Of a stretch of DNA of 64,000 nt, positions 36,725-45,273 are shown piece after piece (position 1 is the first letter of the stretch; the number at the start of each line of letters is the position of its first letter). Origin of the DNA: JAOUEA01 sp963790335 (lineage in GTDB: Bacteria; Actinomycetota; UBA4738; HRBIN12); the NCBI GenBank assembly GCA_963790335.1, contig CAWBOB010000007.1, positions 310,001 through 374,000 on the forward strand, given 5' to 3'. Made by a program: the position numbers and the translations under genes. Below the pieces are notes generated by a model. The model had not been told where the DNA came from. It saw only the letters and a program-made list of their open reading frames with translations, and did no database searches.

Positions 36725-37666
36725 TTACGCGCCCGTCAGCCGCTTCTCGAACACGTCGTACCGACGGCGCACCGTCATGCCGGCGCTCTCGTAGAGATGG
36801 GTCGCGCCGGTGGTGTTCTCGGTGTCGACGCCCAGCCGCGCCTCGTGGTGACCGCGGGCAGCGAGCGCCGCGAACGACCGGGCAAGCAGCGCCCTCGCCA
36901 CGCCACGACGGCGGAACGGCTCGAGCACGCCAAGCTCCCCGACCCACCCCGCTCCGTCGTCGGCTCTGAAGTTCACCGAGACGCCGACGGGCTCATCGGC
37001 CACGAAGGCCATGATCATGAGTGTCGGGTCGTACCCCGGATCGCCGTGGTGCTCGTGCTGCCAATCCTCGAAGGTCATCGGTTCGTAGCCGAAGTGTTCG
37101 CTGAAGGCCTGGTCGAGGATGCGGTAGGCCATCTGCTCGTCGTCGGCGGTGCCGGGGCGCAGCGCGATCTCCGGTGGCGTCGGTGTATCGGGACCTTCGA
37201 CGGGCAGCGGACGCTGCATGTGCCAGAACGAGCGGACCGGGTGGTACCCGCGCCCGGTGATGAGCTCGACGGCACGATGGTCGGTGGCGGGCGATGCCGT
37301 GCGGAACGGGGCGGTGACACCGGCGGGGAGCCGGTTCAGCGCCATGCGCTCGGTCTCGTCGAGCAATGCGGCTCCGAGTCCGAGGCCCGCTCGGTCCGGA
37401 TGCACCTTGCCGCCGCCGAAGACCTGCACCGACGGATCGAGCGCGAGCACGATGCCGTACGCGGCGATCGCTCCGTCGGGCGCAACGACGACCACCGTGT
37501 CGCGGTCGAAGTCGAAGCGCGGCGCGGCCCAGTCCATCACGATCTCGTCGCGCGACTGATCGACGAAGCCGACGTCGGCCAGATCGCGTGCCTGGTGCAG
37601 CTCGACCAGCGCGTCGAGATCGTCACGCCGTGCCGGGCGCGCCCGGTACGGCGCGGGGAAGGTCAC
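36725..37666 (-). CDS. Tandem GNAT acetyltransferase (MshD-like)
   Basis: A 313-residue protein with two GNAT domains, the architecture of mycothiol synthase. Domain 1 (residues 8-140) has VHPDRAGLGLGAALLDETE. Domain 2 (residues 170-310) has the acetyl-CoA loop LGVLEPFRRRGVARALLARS, then LGVDTENTTGATHLYESAGM and VRRRYDVFEK, close to the MshD C-terminus. The acceptor is not proven. Its ATG overlaps the ku stop by 4 nt, so it is coupled to ku. Confidence 0.85.
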   Translation of the reverse strand: MTFPAPYRARPARRDDLDALVELHQARDLADVGFVDQSRDEIVMDWAAPRFDFDRDTVVVVAPDGAIAAYGIVLALDPSVQVFGGGKVHPDRAGLGLGAALLDETERMALNRLPAGVTAPFRTASPATDHRAVELITGRGYHPVRSFWHMQRPLPVEGPDTPTPPEIALRPGTADDEQMAYRILDQAFSEHFGYEPMTFEDWQHEHHGDPGYDPTLMIMAFVADEPVGVSVNFRADDGAGWVGELGVLEPFRRRGVARALLARSFAALAARGHHEARLGVDTENTTGATHLYESAGMTVRRRYDVFEKRLTGA

Positions 37667-38598
37667 TCCCCGACGGCCTTCTTGCGCGCGGGCGCCTTCG
37701 CCTTGGCGGTGGTCTTCTTCGCGGTGTTCTTCTTCGCGGCAGGACGGGCGGTCGCCTTCTTCGCGGCGCCGCGTTTCGAGCTGGACTTCGTCGGCGCCGG
37801 CGCGATGTCTGGCTCGTCGGTCGCGGCTTCCTTCTTGGCCGCCGCGACGCTCGCCTTCAGCGCCGCCATGAGGTCGACCACCTTGCCCGTCGGCTCGGCC
37901 TCGACGACCTCGATCTCCTCACCGTTGATCTTGGCCTCGACGATGCGCATGAGCGCCTCGCGGTACCCGTCGGTGAACTGGTCGGGGTCCCACTCGGCGG
38001 TGAGGTTCTCGATGAGCTGGCGAGCCATCTCGACCTCCTGCCCACGCGCCTTCGAGCTGAGGTCGACGTCGCCGAGCTCGGCCTGACGGATCTCGTCGGG
38101 CCAGTACATCGTCTCGAGCACGAACGCGTCATCCTTGAACCGCAATGCCGCGAGATGCTCCTTGTCGCGGAAGCTGACCTTGGCGATGCCGACCTTGTTG
38201 TCCTGGGTCATCGCCTCGCGCAGCAGCGCGTAGGCCTTGGCGCCGGTCTCGTCGGGTGCGAGGTAGTAGCTCTTCTTGAAGAGCATCGGATCGATCTCGT
38301 CGAGGTCGACGAACTGCTGGATGTCGATCGCACGGCTCGACTCCACGGGCACGGCGTCGAAGTCCTCGTCGGTGAGCACGACGTAGCGGTCCTTCTCGTA
38401 CTCGTAGCCCTTGACGATGTGCTCGTAGTCGACGATCTCACCGTCCTTCTCGCAGACGCGCTTGTATCGGATGCGCCCCATGTCCTCGTCGTGCAACTGG
38501 TTGAAGCGCAACGTCTTCTCCTCGGTCGCCGGATAGACCGAGACCGGGATCGTCACGAGTCCGAACGAGATGGCGCCTTTCCACATCGATCTTGGCAT
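37663..38598 (-). CDS. ku: Ku protein for non-homologous end joining
   Basis: A 311-residue ring-forming dimer that binds DNA ends and recruits LigD. MWKGAISFGLVTIPVSVYPAT is the universal start, LHDEDMGRIRYKRVCEKDG and EKDRYVVLTDEDFDAV follow, and MARQLIENLTAEWDPDQFTD closes the core. Residues 255-311 are a Lys/Ala-rich tail (AAKKATARPAAKKNTAKK), typical of actinobacterial Ku and thought to aid DNA binding. GGAGG lies 5 nt before the ATG. ligD begins 414 nt away on the opposite strand. Confidence 0.97.
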   Translation of the reverse strand: MPRSMWKGAISFGLVTIPVSVYPATEEKTLRFNQLHDEDMGRIRYKRVCEKDGEIVDYEHIVKGYEYEKDRYVVLTDEDFDAVPVESSRAIDIQQFVDLDEIDPMLFKKSYYLAPDETGAKAYALLREAMTQDNKVGIAKVSFRDKEHLAALRFKDDAFVLETMYWPDEIRQAELGDVDLSSKARGQEVEMARQLIENLTAEWDPDQFTDGYREALMRIVEAKINGEEIEVVEAEPTGKVVDLMAALKASVAAAKKEAATDEPDIAPAPTKSSSKRGAAKKATARPAAKKNTAKKTTAKAKAPARKKAVGE

Positions 38599-38684
38599 GA
38601 GGTCCTCCGAGGAAGTCCGTCGGTACGCGCGGCGGCGCGTCGATCCTCCAGTCTATCCCCCGTCGCCGACGAGCCGGAAGGCCG

Positions 38685-38936
38685 CTACGTCTCGTGATCG
38701 GCGTCGATCGCGCGCTCGAGATCGGCGACGGCGCCGGCGTAGGCTTCCGCGCGGTCCTGCCCCGCCGCCACCCGCCGCTCGACCGCAGCGCCGAGCAGGT
38801 ACGTCGCGATCGGCGTGAGCTTGCGCTCGACCCCGTGCGCGACGTCGCGGGCCACACCGAGCAAGCGTTCCTGTCGATCCTCGTCGAGGGGTTCGACGCC
38901 CAGCATCGCCGCCGCGTTCATCAGCCAGTCGCTCAT
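38685..38936 (-). CDS. DUF6457 small protein
   Basis: An 83-residue helical protein: MSDWLMNAAAMLGVEPL, LLGVARDVAHGVERKLTPIA and TYLLGAAVERR follow the DUF6457 pattern. This small domain is usually found near or fused to molybdenum-cofactor genes; here it sits between ku and ligD. GAGAGGAG precedes the ATG. Function unknown. Confidence 0.85.
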   Translation of the reverse strand: MSDWLMNAAAMLGVEPLDEDRQERLLGVARDVAHGVERKLTPIATYLLGAAVERRVAAGQDRAEAYAGAVADLERAIDADHET

Positions 38937-38998
38937 CCGTGTCGCTCCTCTCGCGTTCGAACCGGCGGTCTCCTCGCCGGCGAGCGGAAGCCTCTCGC

Positions 38999-39004
38999 TA
39001 GCAT
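38999..39004 (+). promoter_or_regulatory. -10 box of ligD
   Basis: TAGCAT, then 7 nt, then ATG at 39012. An ATG at 39003 overlaps the box, so 39012 is taken as the start. Confidence 0.55.
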
Positions 39005-39011
39005 GACGAAC

Positions 39012-41585
39012 ATGACGGCGAAACGGAAACGTGCCCGTACCTCGAAGGACGCGTTCACCGTCGAGATGCCGCGCCTGCTCGAGACCACCCGCGACGGCGA
39101 TGCGTGGTGGGCGGAGATCGACGGACGCGAGCTGCGCCTGTCGAACCTCACCAAGGTCTTCTGGCCCGACGAGGGCTACACCAAGGGCGATCTGGTCGCG
39201 TACTACTTCAACGCGGCATCGCTGATCGTGCCGCACCTCGCCGAACGCCCACTCACCATGAAGCGCATGCCCGACGGGATCGACGGCCCGTTCTTCTACG
39301 AGAAGTCCGCCCCCGCGCACACCCCCGACTGGCTCGGACGCTGCGTCGTGCAGAGCGACGACGCGAAGTCGGGCGAGATCGACTACCTCACGATCGCCGA
39401 CGTCGCGGGGTTGCTGTACGTCGCCAACCTGGGTTGCATCGAGTTCCACCCCCTGCACTCACGGTGCGACGACGTGGGGCACCCCGACTACCTCTTCTTC
39501 GACCTCGATCCCTTCGAGCCCTACACCTACGAGGACGTGCTCGTCGTCGCCCGTCACATCAAGGTGTTGCTCGACCAGCTGGGGCTCACGGCCTTCCCGA
39601 AGACGAGCGGGGCCACGGGCCTGCAGATCTACGTGCCGGTGCTGCGCGGGACCTACTCCTACGACACCGTGCGGGCATTCGTGGGGGCAGCGGGACGTCT
39701 CATCAGGGGCGCCGATCCCGACCGCGTCACGATGGCATGGAAGATCGCCGATCGCACCGGGAAGATCTTCATCGACCACAACATGAACCGGTCGGGCGCG
39801 AACATCTCCGCGGCCTACTCGGTGCGGCCGGAGCCGCGAGCGCCCGTGTCGACGCCGCTCTCGTGGGAGGAGGTGTTCGAGGGCGGGTTCGAGCCTGCCG
39901 ACTTCCGCATCGACAACGTGTGGGAACGCTTCGCTCGGGTCGGGGACCTGTTCGACGGCGTGCGCACCGAGGCGATGGACCTCACCGCGGCGCTCGAGGC
40001 CTTGGAGGTCGACCTCGTCGAGGCCGAGGGACGAGGCGCCGATGCGCCGCTTCCCCGCACCGCTGCCAAGAGCGTCGCTGCGCGCACGGCCGACGAGATC
40101 GCCGCCGCATCGAAGGATCCGGCGCTGTTCGAATACGTTCGGCGCCGCGATTTCGGCCCTCAGGGAACGACGGAGCCGGCGCCCGGCGACGTCGCAGCCG
40201 GCGGCAACTCCTTCGTGATCCACAAGCACCGGGCGACGCGGCTGCACTACGACGTGCGACTCGAGCGCGACGGCGCGCTGCCGTCATGGGCGGTGCCGAA
40301 GGGACTTCCGATCGCGAAGGGCGACAAGCGGCTCGCCGTGCAGACCGAGGTGCATCCCCTCGAGTACGGGGCCTTCGAGGGCACGATCCCCGAGGGCCAC
40401 TACGGGGCGGGCGAGGTTCGCATCTTCGACGACGGGTGGTACGAGCCGGTCGAATGGACCGACACCAAGGTCTCGTTCGTGCTGCACGGCCGTCGCTACC
40501 CTGGGCTCGAGTTCCATTTCGTGAAGACGAACCGCGACTGGCTCGGCTTCCTCGCGAGCGCGCAGGGCGCTCCCCCGATCGCCGCACCCCCGCGGTTCGA
40601 GCCCATGCTCGCAGAGGGTGGGTGGGAGCCGTTCGACGACCCGGCGTGGTGGTTCGAGCCCAAGCTCGACGGCATCAGGTGCCTCGCCGAGCTCTCGACT
40701 GGCGACACGGTGCTCCGCACGCGCACCGGGCGCGACGCGAGCGCGCAGTACCCGGAACTCCGCATGGTGCACGAGCTCGTCGACCAGGTGAATGCCGTGA
40801 TCGACGCGGAGATCGTGGCGTTCGACGATGGGGGGCGCCCGTCGTTCGAGGCCCTGCAGGGGCGCATGAACCTCGCCGGGGAACGAGCGATCGCTCGCGC
40901 GGCGAAGCTCACGCCGGTCTCCATGGTCGCGTTCGACCTGCTCTGGCTCGACGGCCGTGACACCACCCGTCTCACGCTGGAGCAGCGTCGCGAGCTGCTC
41001 GAGCTGATCACCGAACAGGACCACCGGCTGCAGATCACGGCGCACGTGGCCGGCGAGGGGGCCGCGCTCGCCCGCCGGGCTCGTGAGCTCGGTCTCGAAG
41101 GTGTGATGGCGAAGCGGCTCGGCTCGGCCTACACCGCGGGGCGGCGCAGCCCCGACTGGCGCAAGATCAAGCTCATGAACACCCAGGCGTGCGTGATCCT
41201 CGGGTGGACGCCCGGCAAGGGCGGGCGTTCGGGCTCGTTCGGCGCCCTGCTCGTCGGCGCGATCGTCGACGGCGAGCTGCGCTGGGTCGGTCAGGTCGGG
41301 TCGGGCTTCACCGGACGCATGCTCGAGGACCTCATGGCGCAGCTCGCGCCGCTCGTGCGGTCCGACCCGCCGATCGAAGACCGGGCCCTCGCGGCGGTCA
41401 AGGGCGCCACGTTCGTGCAGCCCGAACTCGTCTGCGAGGTGCGGTTCCTGGAGATGACGAAGAGCACCCGGAAGATGCGCGCGCCGTCGTTCCGCGGAAT
41501 GCGCCCCGACGTGCCTCCCGAGGAGTGCGTGCTGGAGCCGCTCGCCGGATCGAAGCGGGCGAACGGCTCCGAGAAGCGCCGCTGA
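39012..41585 (+). CDS. ligD: ATP-dependent DNA ligase D (polymerase-phosphoesterase-ligase)
   Basis: An 857-residue end-joining enzyme. Order: primase-polymerase (residues 30-290; metal site DYLFFDLDPFE, VWERFARVGDLF near its end), 3'-phosphoesterase (residues 395-560; FVIHKHRATRLHYDVRLERD, then AVPKGLP and EYGAFEGTIPEGHYGAG), ligase (residues 570-845; adenylation Lys in WWFEPKLDGIRCLAE, then VIDAEIVAFDD, EGVMAKRLGSAYTAGRRSPDW and KIK). This Pol-PE-Lig order is the mycobacterial type. It works with Ku, encoded divergently. The frame is intact. Confidence 0.97.
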   Translation: MTAKRKRARTSKDAFTVEMPRLLETTRDGDAWWAEIDGRELRLSNLTKVFWPDEGYTKGDLVAYYFNAASLIVPHLAERPLTMKRMPDGIDGPFFYEKSAPAHTPDWLGRCVVQSDDAKSGEIDYLTIADVAGLLYVANLGCIEFHPLHSRCDDVGHPDYLFFDLDPFEPYTYEDVLVVARHIKVLLDQLGLTAFPKTSGATGLQIYVPVLRGTYSYDTVRAFVGAAGRLIRGADPDRVTMAWKIADRTGKIFIDHNMNRSGANISAAYSVRPEPRAPVSTPLSWEEVFEGGFEPADFRIDNVWERFARVGDLFDGVRTEAMDLTAALEALEVDLVEAEGRGADAPLPRTAAKSVAARTADEIAAASKDPALFEYVRRRDFGPQGTTEPAPGDVAAGGNSFVIHKHRATRLHYDVRLERDGALPSWAVPKGLPIAKGDKRLAVQTEVHPLEYGAFEGTIPEGHYGAGEVRIFDDGWYEPVEWTDTKVSFVLHGRRYPGLEFHFVKTNRDWLGFLASAQGAPPIAAPPRFEPMLAEGGWEPFDDPAWWFEPKLDGIRCLAELSTGDTVLRTRTGRDASAQYPELRMVHELVDQVNAVIDAEIVAFDDGGRPSFEALQGRMNLAGERAIARAAKLTPVSMVAFDLLWLDGRDTTRLTLEQRRELLELITEQDHRLQITAHVAGEGAALARRARELGLEGVMAKRLGSAYTAGRRSPDWRKIKLMNTQACVILGWTPGKGGRSGSFGALLVGAIVDGELRWVGQVGSGFTGRMLEDLMAQLAPLVRSDPPIEDRALAAVKGATFVQPELVCEVRFLEMTKSTRKMRAPSFRGMRPDVPPEECVLEPLAGSKRANGSEKRR

Positions 41586-41591
41586 ACCGGA

Positions 41592-41912
41592 TCAGCCGCC
41601 CGGCGGGCGGTACGGGGCGTGCTTGGCGATCGCGGCGTCGACATCGTCGGCCGAGAGCAGCACGACCGTCTCGATGCTCGCCGCCCCTGACGCGGCGACG
41701 GCCGTCGCCACGGCGGCGGCCGTGACCTCGTCGGGCATCTCGGCGATCACGTACACGTCGGTGTCGCCGAACGCGAAATCGAACGAGGCGATCGACCCGC
41801 CCATGTCGGCGGCCATCTTCTCGATCGTGGTCTTGCGGCTCGCCCCGCCTTCCTTGATGACTCCCTGCATGCCGTCCTTGGTGTAGGACACCTTGAACAT
41901 GAATCGCCGCAT
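41592..41912 (-). CDS. GYD-domain protein
   Basis: A 106-residue protein with the GYD pattern: FMFKVSYTKDGMQGVIKEGG, TTIEKMAADMGGSIASFDFAFGDTDVYVIAEM and TAAAVATAVAASGAASIETV. It is a dimeric alpha-beta-barrel-like domain of unknown role. Start chosen at 41912 because AGGGGAGGGGG lies about 6 nt upstream; the ATG two codons earlier overlaps that site. It converges closely on ligD (6-nt gap). Confidence 0.88.
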   Translation of the reverse strand: MRRFMFKVSYTKDGMQGVIKEGGASRKTTIEKMAADMGGSIASFDFAFGDTDVYVIAEMPDEVTAAAVATAVAASGAASIETVVLLSADDVDAAIAKHAPYRPPGG

Positions 41913-42026
41913 GAGCATCCCCCTCCCCTGGTCACGCGTTCGCCGGGCAGAGCCCTATCGTGCATCTGTCGGCGCGAGCGCGCAAGTTCAAGGATGGGCA
42001 TCAGGTGGTGAAGCCGATGACTCGCG

Positions 42027-42548
42027 TCAGAACGGCTCGTAGCCGGCGCGCACGAGCAGGGCCCGCACGTCGCGCTCGTCGAAGCCGCGCACGAGCAGCT
42101 CTCGGTACAGGCGCACGGTCGCGAGGGTCCGCCCGCAGGTCGGGCAGAACGCGAATGCACCGTCGAACGGCGTCTCGCACCACGGGCAATGCGTCACCTC
42201 GATGCGGCGATCGGGCTCGAGGCCCGTGTCGGAGAGGGCGTCGACGTAGCCCTTGCCGTAGTCCCACTGGATGTACTCGCTCTCGGCGAGCTCGAACGCA
42301 GGCTCGTGGGGGCGAGGTTCGCCCGTCGTCAGCATCTGCTCAAGGTTGTCCCGGAGCAGCTCCCACTCGAAGAAGTGGTTCGAGCCGCAGTCCTGGCACG
42401 CGATCACGACGCCCTTCACGCCCTGGGGAGAGAAGACGGTGCGCATCGCAGCCAGGTCGTCGAGGTCGGCTTCGATGTCGCGGCGTTCCTCGGGGCTCAG
42501 ATCGAACGGCTCGTCGTGGCTGCTGTCCATGTCGAATTCCATACTCAC
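42027..42548 (-). CDS. DUF5319 protein with C-terminal zinc ribbon
   Basis: A 173-residue protein. Residues 15-115 match the actinobacterial DUF5319 family: DIEADLDDLAAMRTVFSPQG, KGVVIACQDCGSNHFFEWEL and HEPAFELAESEYIQWDYGKG. Residues 125-150 add a zinc ribbon (VTHCPWCETPF, then FCPTCGRTL), and a helical tail follows. The C-terminal extension is not part of the basic family. Start GTG 42548 or ATG 42542. It directly abuts the PIG-L stop. Confidence 0.85.
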   Translation of the reverse strand: MSMEFDMDSSHDEPFDLSPEERRDIEADLDDLAAMRTVFSPQGVKGVVIACQDCGSNHFFEWELLRDNLEQMLTTGEPRPHEPAFELAESEYIQWDYGKGYVDALSDTGLEPDRRIEVTHCPWCETPFDGAFAFCPTCGRTLATVRLYRELLVRGFDERDVRALLVRAGYEPF

Positions 42549-43259
42549 CTACCCATCGTCGTCCACGAAGCGGAAAGCCTTGAACGCCTCGGCGTACTCC
42601 ACGCCCGCTTCCTCGCCGACCTGCCGTGCGCGTTCGCGCACCCACGGCGCCGCCGCCTCTCCTTCCTCGGAGACGTGCTGGGCGAGCGCCTGGATCTTGA
42701 CGTCGATCGTCGTGGTGATGTCGACGTAGGTGTCGGGCTCGTTGCTCGAGAGCCAGAGGTTCGGGATCTCGTACGGTTCGATGCCCTCGCCCTCCAATTC
42801 TTGGAACATCACGCGGGTGGGGGCGTCGGGCATGACCGCCGTCAGGGCGAGCACGCCAGCCTGCTTGTGATCCCAATGGTTGATGTAGCCCTGGCCCGAC
42901 CAGAGCCGGGCGGGATCGGGCGCGACGAGCACCTCGGGGCGGAGGCGGCGCACCGCCCGCGTGACCTTCTTGCGGGTCACGGGCGTGACCTCGAGCAGCC
43001 CATCCGGCTCACCCAGGAAGGTGACGCTCGCCACCCCGAGCACCTCGGCAGCGGCCCGCTGTTCCCGTTCGCGGATCGGTGCGACCTGATCGCGACTGGC
43101 ACCGGGTTCGTTGGAGCCGGCCGAACCGTCGGTACAGATGACGTAGTGCACGTCACATCCGTCCCGGCTCCACGCGGCGACCGTGCCACCGCACATGAAC
43201 TCGGCATCGTCGGGATGCGCGACGAGCACCATCGCGCTCGAGAACGACCGCTGCTGCAT
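42549..43259 (-). CDS. PIG-L/LmbE-family deacetylase
   Basis: A 236-residue zinc-dependent N-acetylglucosamine-type deacetylase. The zinc motif AHPDDAEFMCGGTVA lies at the N-terminus; the later histidine motif is INHWDHKQAG; REREQRAAAEVLGV is also typical. The mycothiol enzymes MshB and Mca belong to this family, and an MshD-like gene lies 5 kb away, so a thiol-pathway role is possible but unproven. A TAGGCT box lies 6 nt before the ATG. Confidence 0.92.
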   Translation of the reverse strand: MQQRSFSSAMVLVAHPDDAEFMCGGTVAAWSRDGCDVHYVICTDGSAGSNEPGASRDQVAPIREREQRAAAEVLGVASVTFLGEPDGLLEVTPVTRKKVTRAVRRLRPEVLVAPDPARLWSGQGYINHWDHKQAGVLALTAVMPDAPTRVMFQELEGEGIEPYEIPNLWLSSNEPDTYVDITTTIDVKIQALAQHVSEEGEAAAPWVRERARQVGEEAGVEYAEAFKAFRFVDDDG

Positions 43260-43265
43260 CTCGTC

Positions 43266-43271
43266 AGCCTA
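43266..43271 (-). promoter_or_regulatory. -10 box of PIG-L gene
   Basis: TAGGCT on the minus strand, then 6 nt, then ATG at 43259. Confidence 0.6.
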
Positions 43272-43311
43272 TCGGTGCATGTGACATGCGGCGCGCCTGC
43301 TCGATGCAGGC

Positions 43312-44448
43312 ATGGCGGCGTGGTTCGATGCATCCGTGCATCGGGACGAGACGGATCGCATCGCCGAGCTGGAGCGCGGCTTCCGTCGCGACGGACTGCC
43401 GAACCTGATCCTTGATCTCTCGGCGGCCGAGGACGTGTTCACCCGCGCGATCCCGTTCCTGACGCTCGTGTTCGTGCTGGAGATCCTGATCGCCACCGAC
43501 CTCAAGGCTGGGTGGGCGAACCTGTTGCTCGCCCTCGGCGGCGCGGCGATCCTGTTCGGCGCGTTCGGCGTGCTCAACCTCGTGCGCCACCGGAGGTTCC
43601 TCTCCGTGCCCGGGCGGGTCGGCACCCCGGAGCTCGTCGCGTTCGTCGTGTTGCCGGGGCTGCTGCCGGTCGTGTTCAGCGGTCAGTACCTGTTCGGGTT
43701 CAACACGATGCTCGTGAACGCCGCGCTCGTCTGGCTGGTCTACCTCGTGATCGGCTTCGGCCTGCCTTCGATCGTCCGGTGGGCGGGAGCGCGGTTCTTC
43801 CAGCAGTTCGCTGCGTCGGTGACGGTGCTCGTTCGCGCCGTTCCGCTGCTGTTGTTCTTCTCGCTCGTGATGTTCTTCACCACGGAGATCTGGCAGGTGT
43901 TCACGACGCCCGGACCCGGCGCCTTCTGGTCGGCGATGGCGCTGTTCGTGCTGCTCGCGATGGTCTTCCTCGCGGTGCGGCTGCCGGGGGTCGTGCGCGA
44001 GGTGCAGGGTGAGGACGAGGTCGGCGACGTGCCGCTGCGGCGCAAGGAGCGATCGAACCTCGCCGCCGTGGCCCTGATCAGCGAGATGCTCCAGGTGACC
44101 TTCGTGAGCGCCGCGATCTGGCTCTTCTACGTCGTGCTCGGCTCGCTGCTCGTGAACGACGCCGTGCGCGAGGAGTGGCTGCTGCGCCCCGATGAGGTGA
44201 TGTACACGATCGCATGGTTCGGCGATCGCGTGCAGATCAACGAGCCACTACTGCGGGTCGCGACCGGCGTCGCCGCCTTCGTCGGTCTCTACTACGCCGT
44301 CACGATCCTCGTCGATGCGGCGTACCGAGATCAGTTCGTGGATTCGCTGCGTGATGAGCTGAGGGACACGTTCCGTCGCCGGAAGGAGTATCTGGAGCTG
44401 CAGCGTCGTCGCGGCGCTCGGATCGATCCGAGCGATGCGTCGGCCTGA
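43312..44448 (+). CDS. Polytopic membrane protein of unknown function
   Basis: A 378-residue integral membrane protein with about seven or eight helices, e.g. AIPFLTLVFVLEILIAT, ANLLLALGGAAILFGAFGVL, LLLFFSLVMFFTTEIWQVF and a late VATGVAAFVGLYYAVTILV. Loops between helices contain RRKERSNLAAVALISEMLQV. The C-terminal 40 residues are a charged helix (FRRRKEYLELQRRR), probably cytoplasmic. I know of similar unnamed actinobacterial proteins but no function. Confidence 0.7.
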   Translation: MAAWFDASVHRDETDRIAELERGFRRDGLPNLILDLSAAEDVFTRAIPFLTLVFVLEILIATDLKAGWANLLLALGGAAILFGAFGVLNLVRHRRFLSVPGRVGTPELVAFVVLPGLLPVVFSGQYLFGFNTMLVNAALVWLVYLVIGFGLPSIVRWAGARFFQQFAASVTVLVRAVPLLLFFSLVMFFTTEIWQVFTTPGPGAFWSAMALFVLLAMVFLAVRLPGVVREVQGEDEVGDVPLRRKERSNLAAVALISEMLQVTFVSAAIWLFYVVLGSLLVNDAVREEWLLRPDEVMYTIAWFGDRVQINEPLLRVATGVAAFVGLYYAVTILVDAAYRDQFVDSLRDELRDTFRRRKEYLELQRRRGARIDPSDASA

Positions 44449-44471
44449 CCGAGCCGGAAGGAGTGACAGCG

Positions 44472-44699
44472 ATGGAGGACACCGTCGGATTCGAGAGGTC
44501 GATCAGGCCGTTGTTCCGCGAGACGGACCGCGAGTCGATGCTGTCGTCGTTCGACCTGTGGGACGTCGAGGACGTGCGAGCGAACGCGACGGCGATCCTG
44601 GAACGGTTGCAGGCGGGCGACATGCCCTGCGACGGCGCCTGGACCCCGGACCAGGTCGAGCTGTTCTCGAGCTGGGTCGCGACCGACATGCGGCCATGA
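44472..44699 (+). CDS. Small conserved protein
   Basis: A 75-residue soluble protein: FERSIRPLFRETDRESMLSS, then WDVEDVRANATAILERLQAG and MPCDGAW. The spacing resembles short cytochrome-c-like domains seen fused to oxidoreductases, but no CxxCH haem site is present. AAGGAG lies 8 nt before the ATG at 44472, favoured over the GTG at 44463 that lies within the ribosome site. It follows the membrane-protein gene by 23 nt and may be co-transcribed. Confidence 0.7.
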   Translation: MEDTVGFERSIRPLFRETDRESMLSSFDLWDVEDVRANATAILERLQAGDMPCDGAWTPDQVELFSSWVATDMRP

Positions 44700-44724
44700 C
44701 CGAGCATGGGCGCGACCTCGTGGG

Positions 44725-45216
44725 TCACGCGATCCGCATCATGCGCAAGAAGGTGACCACGTTGCCGTCGTCGAACGTGCGGTCGTACACCTCGCCGCGC
44801 TCGAAGCCCGCCCGTTCGTAGGTGCGGATCGCGCGCTCGTTCCAGGGGAAGACGTCGAGGGCGAAGCCGCTCGGAGACCATCGCTCACGCGAGAACTCGA
44901 GCGCTGCGTCGACGAACGAGACCCCGAGTCCACTGCCGGTGAGATCGGGGCGAAGGCCGAGCCCGACCTCGACCTCGATCTGCGTGCCTTCCACCGACTC
45001 CGACTCGCTCGCGACGAGCTCGAGGAAGCCGACCAGCTCTCGCCGCTGCGCATCGTCGACCGCGAACCACGATCTGCCCCATCGACCGCGGTCGCGCATC
45101 TCGTCCTGCATCGACGGGTCAGCGGGAGCGTCGTACACGTCGTACGGCGGCGGATACCGCCAGCTCGCGATCGCGTCTGCGTCGCCCTCGGTGAACGCGC
45201 GGATCGAGAAGCGCAT
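44725..45216 (-). CDS. GNAT family acetyltransferase
   Basis: A 163-residue single GNAT domain of the RimJ/RimL style: FSIRAFTEGDADAIASWRYP at the start, VEVGLGLRPDLTGSGLGVSF as the acetyl-CoA loop and ALDVFPWNERAIRTYERAGF as the closing strand-helix. The acceptor may be an N-terminal amine or small molecule. Start at 45216 is chosen because the 19 preceding codons have no homology. Confidence 0.9.
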   Translation of the reverse strand: MRFSIRAFTEGDADAIASWRYPPPYDVYDAPADPSMQDEMRDRGRWGRSWFAVDDAQRRELVGFLELVASESESVEGTQIEVEVGLGLRPDLTGSGLGVSFVDAALEFSRERWSPSGFALDVFPWNERAIRTYERAGFERGEVYDRTFDDGNVVTFLRMMRIA

Positions 45217-45260
45217 GGTCACGCATGGTCTCACGGCGTTCGCCGCCGGCCGGGTCCGGG

Positions 45261-45266
45261 TAGCGT
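45261..45266 (+). promoter_or_regulatory. -10 box of SDR gene
   Basis: TAGCGT, then 7 nt, then GTG at 45274. Confidence 0.55.
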
Positions 45267-45273
45267 CGGGCAC

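Noticed and set aside
37670..37860. Lys/Ala-rich repeat-like DNA at the 3' end of ku
   Set aside because: It encodes the basic tail usual in actinobacterial Ku, not an independent repeat element.
41595..41609. GC inverted repeat CCGCCC-GGC-GGGCGG after ligD as a terminator
   Set aside because: It lies inside the convergent GYD coding sequence (PYRPPGG) and may simply reflect codon use; not strong enough to list.
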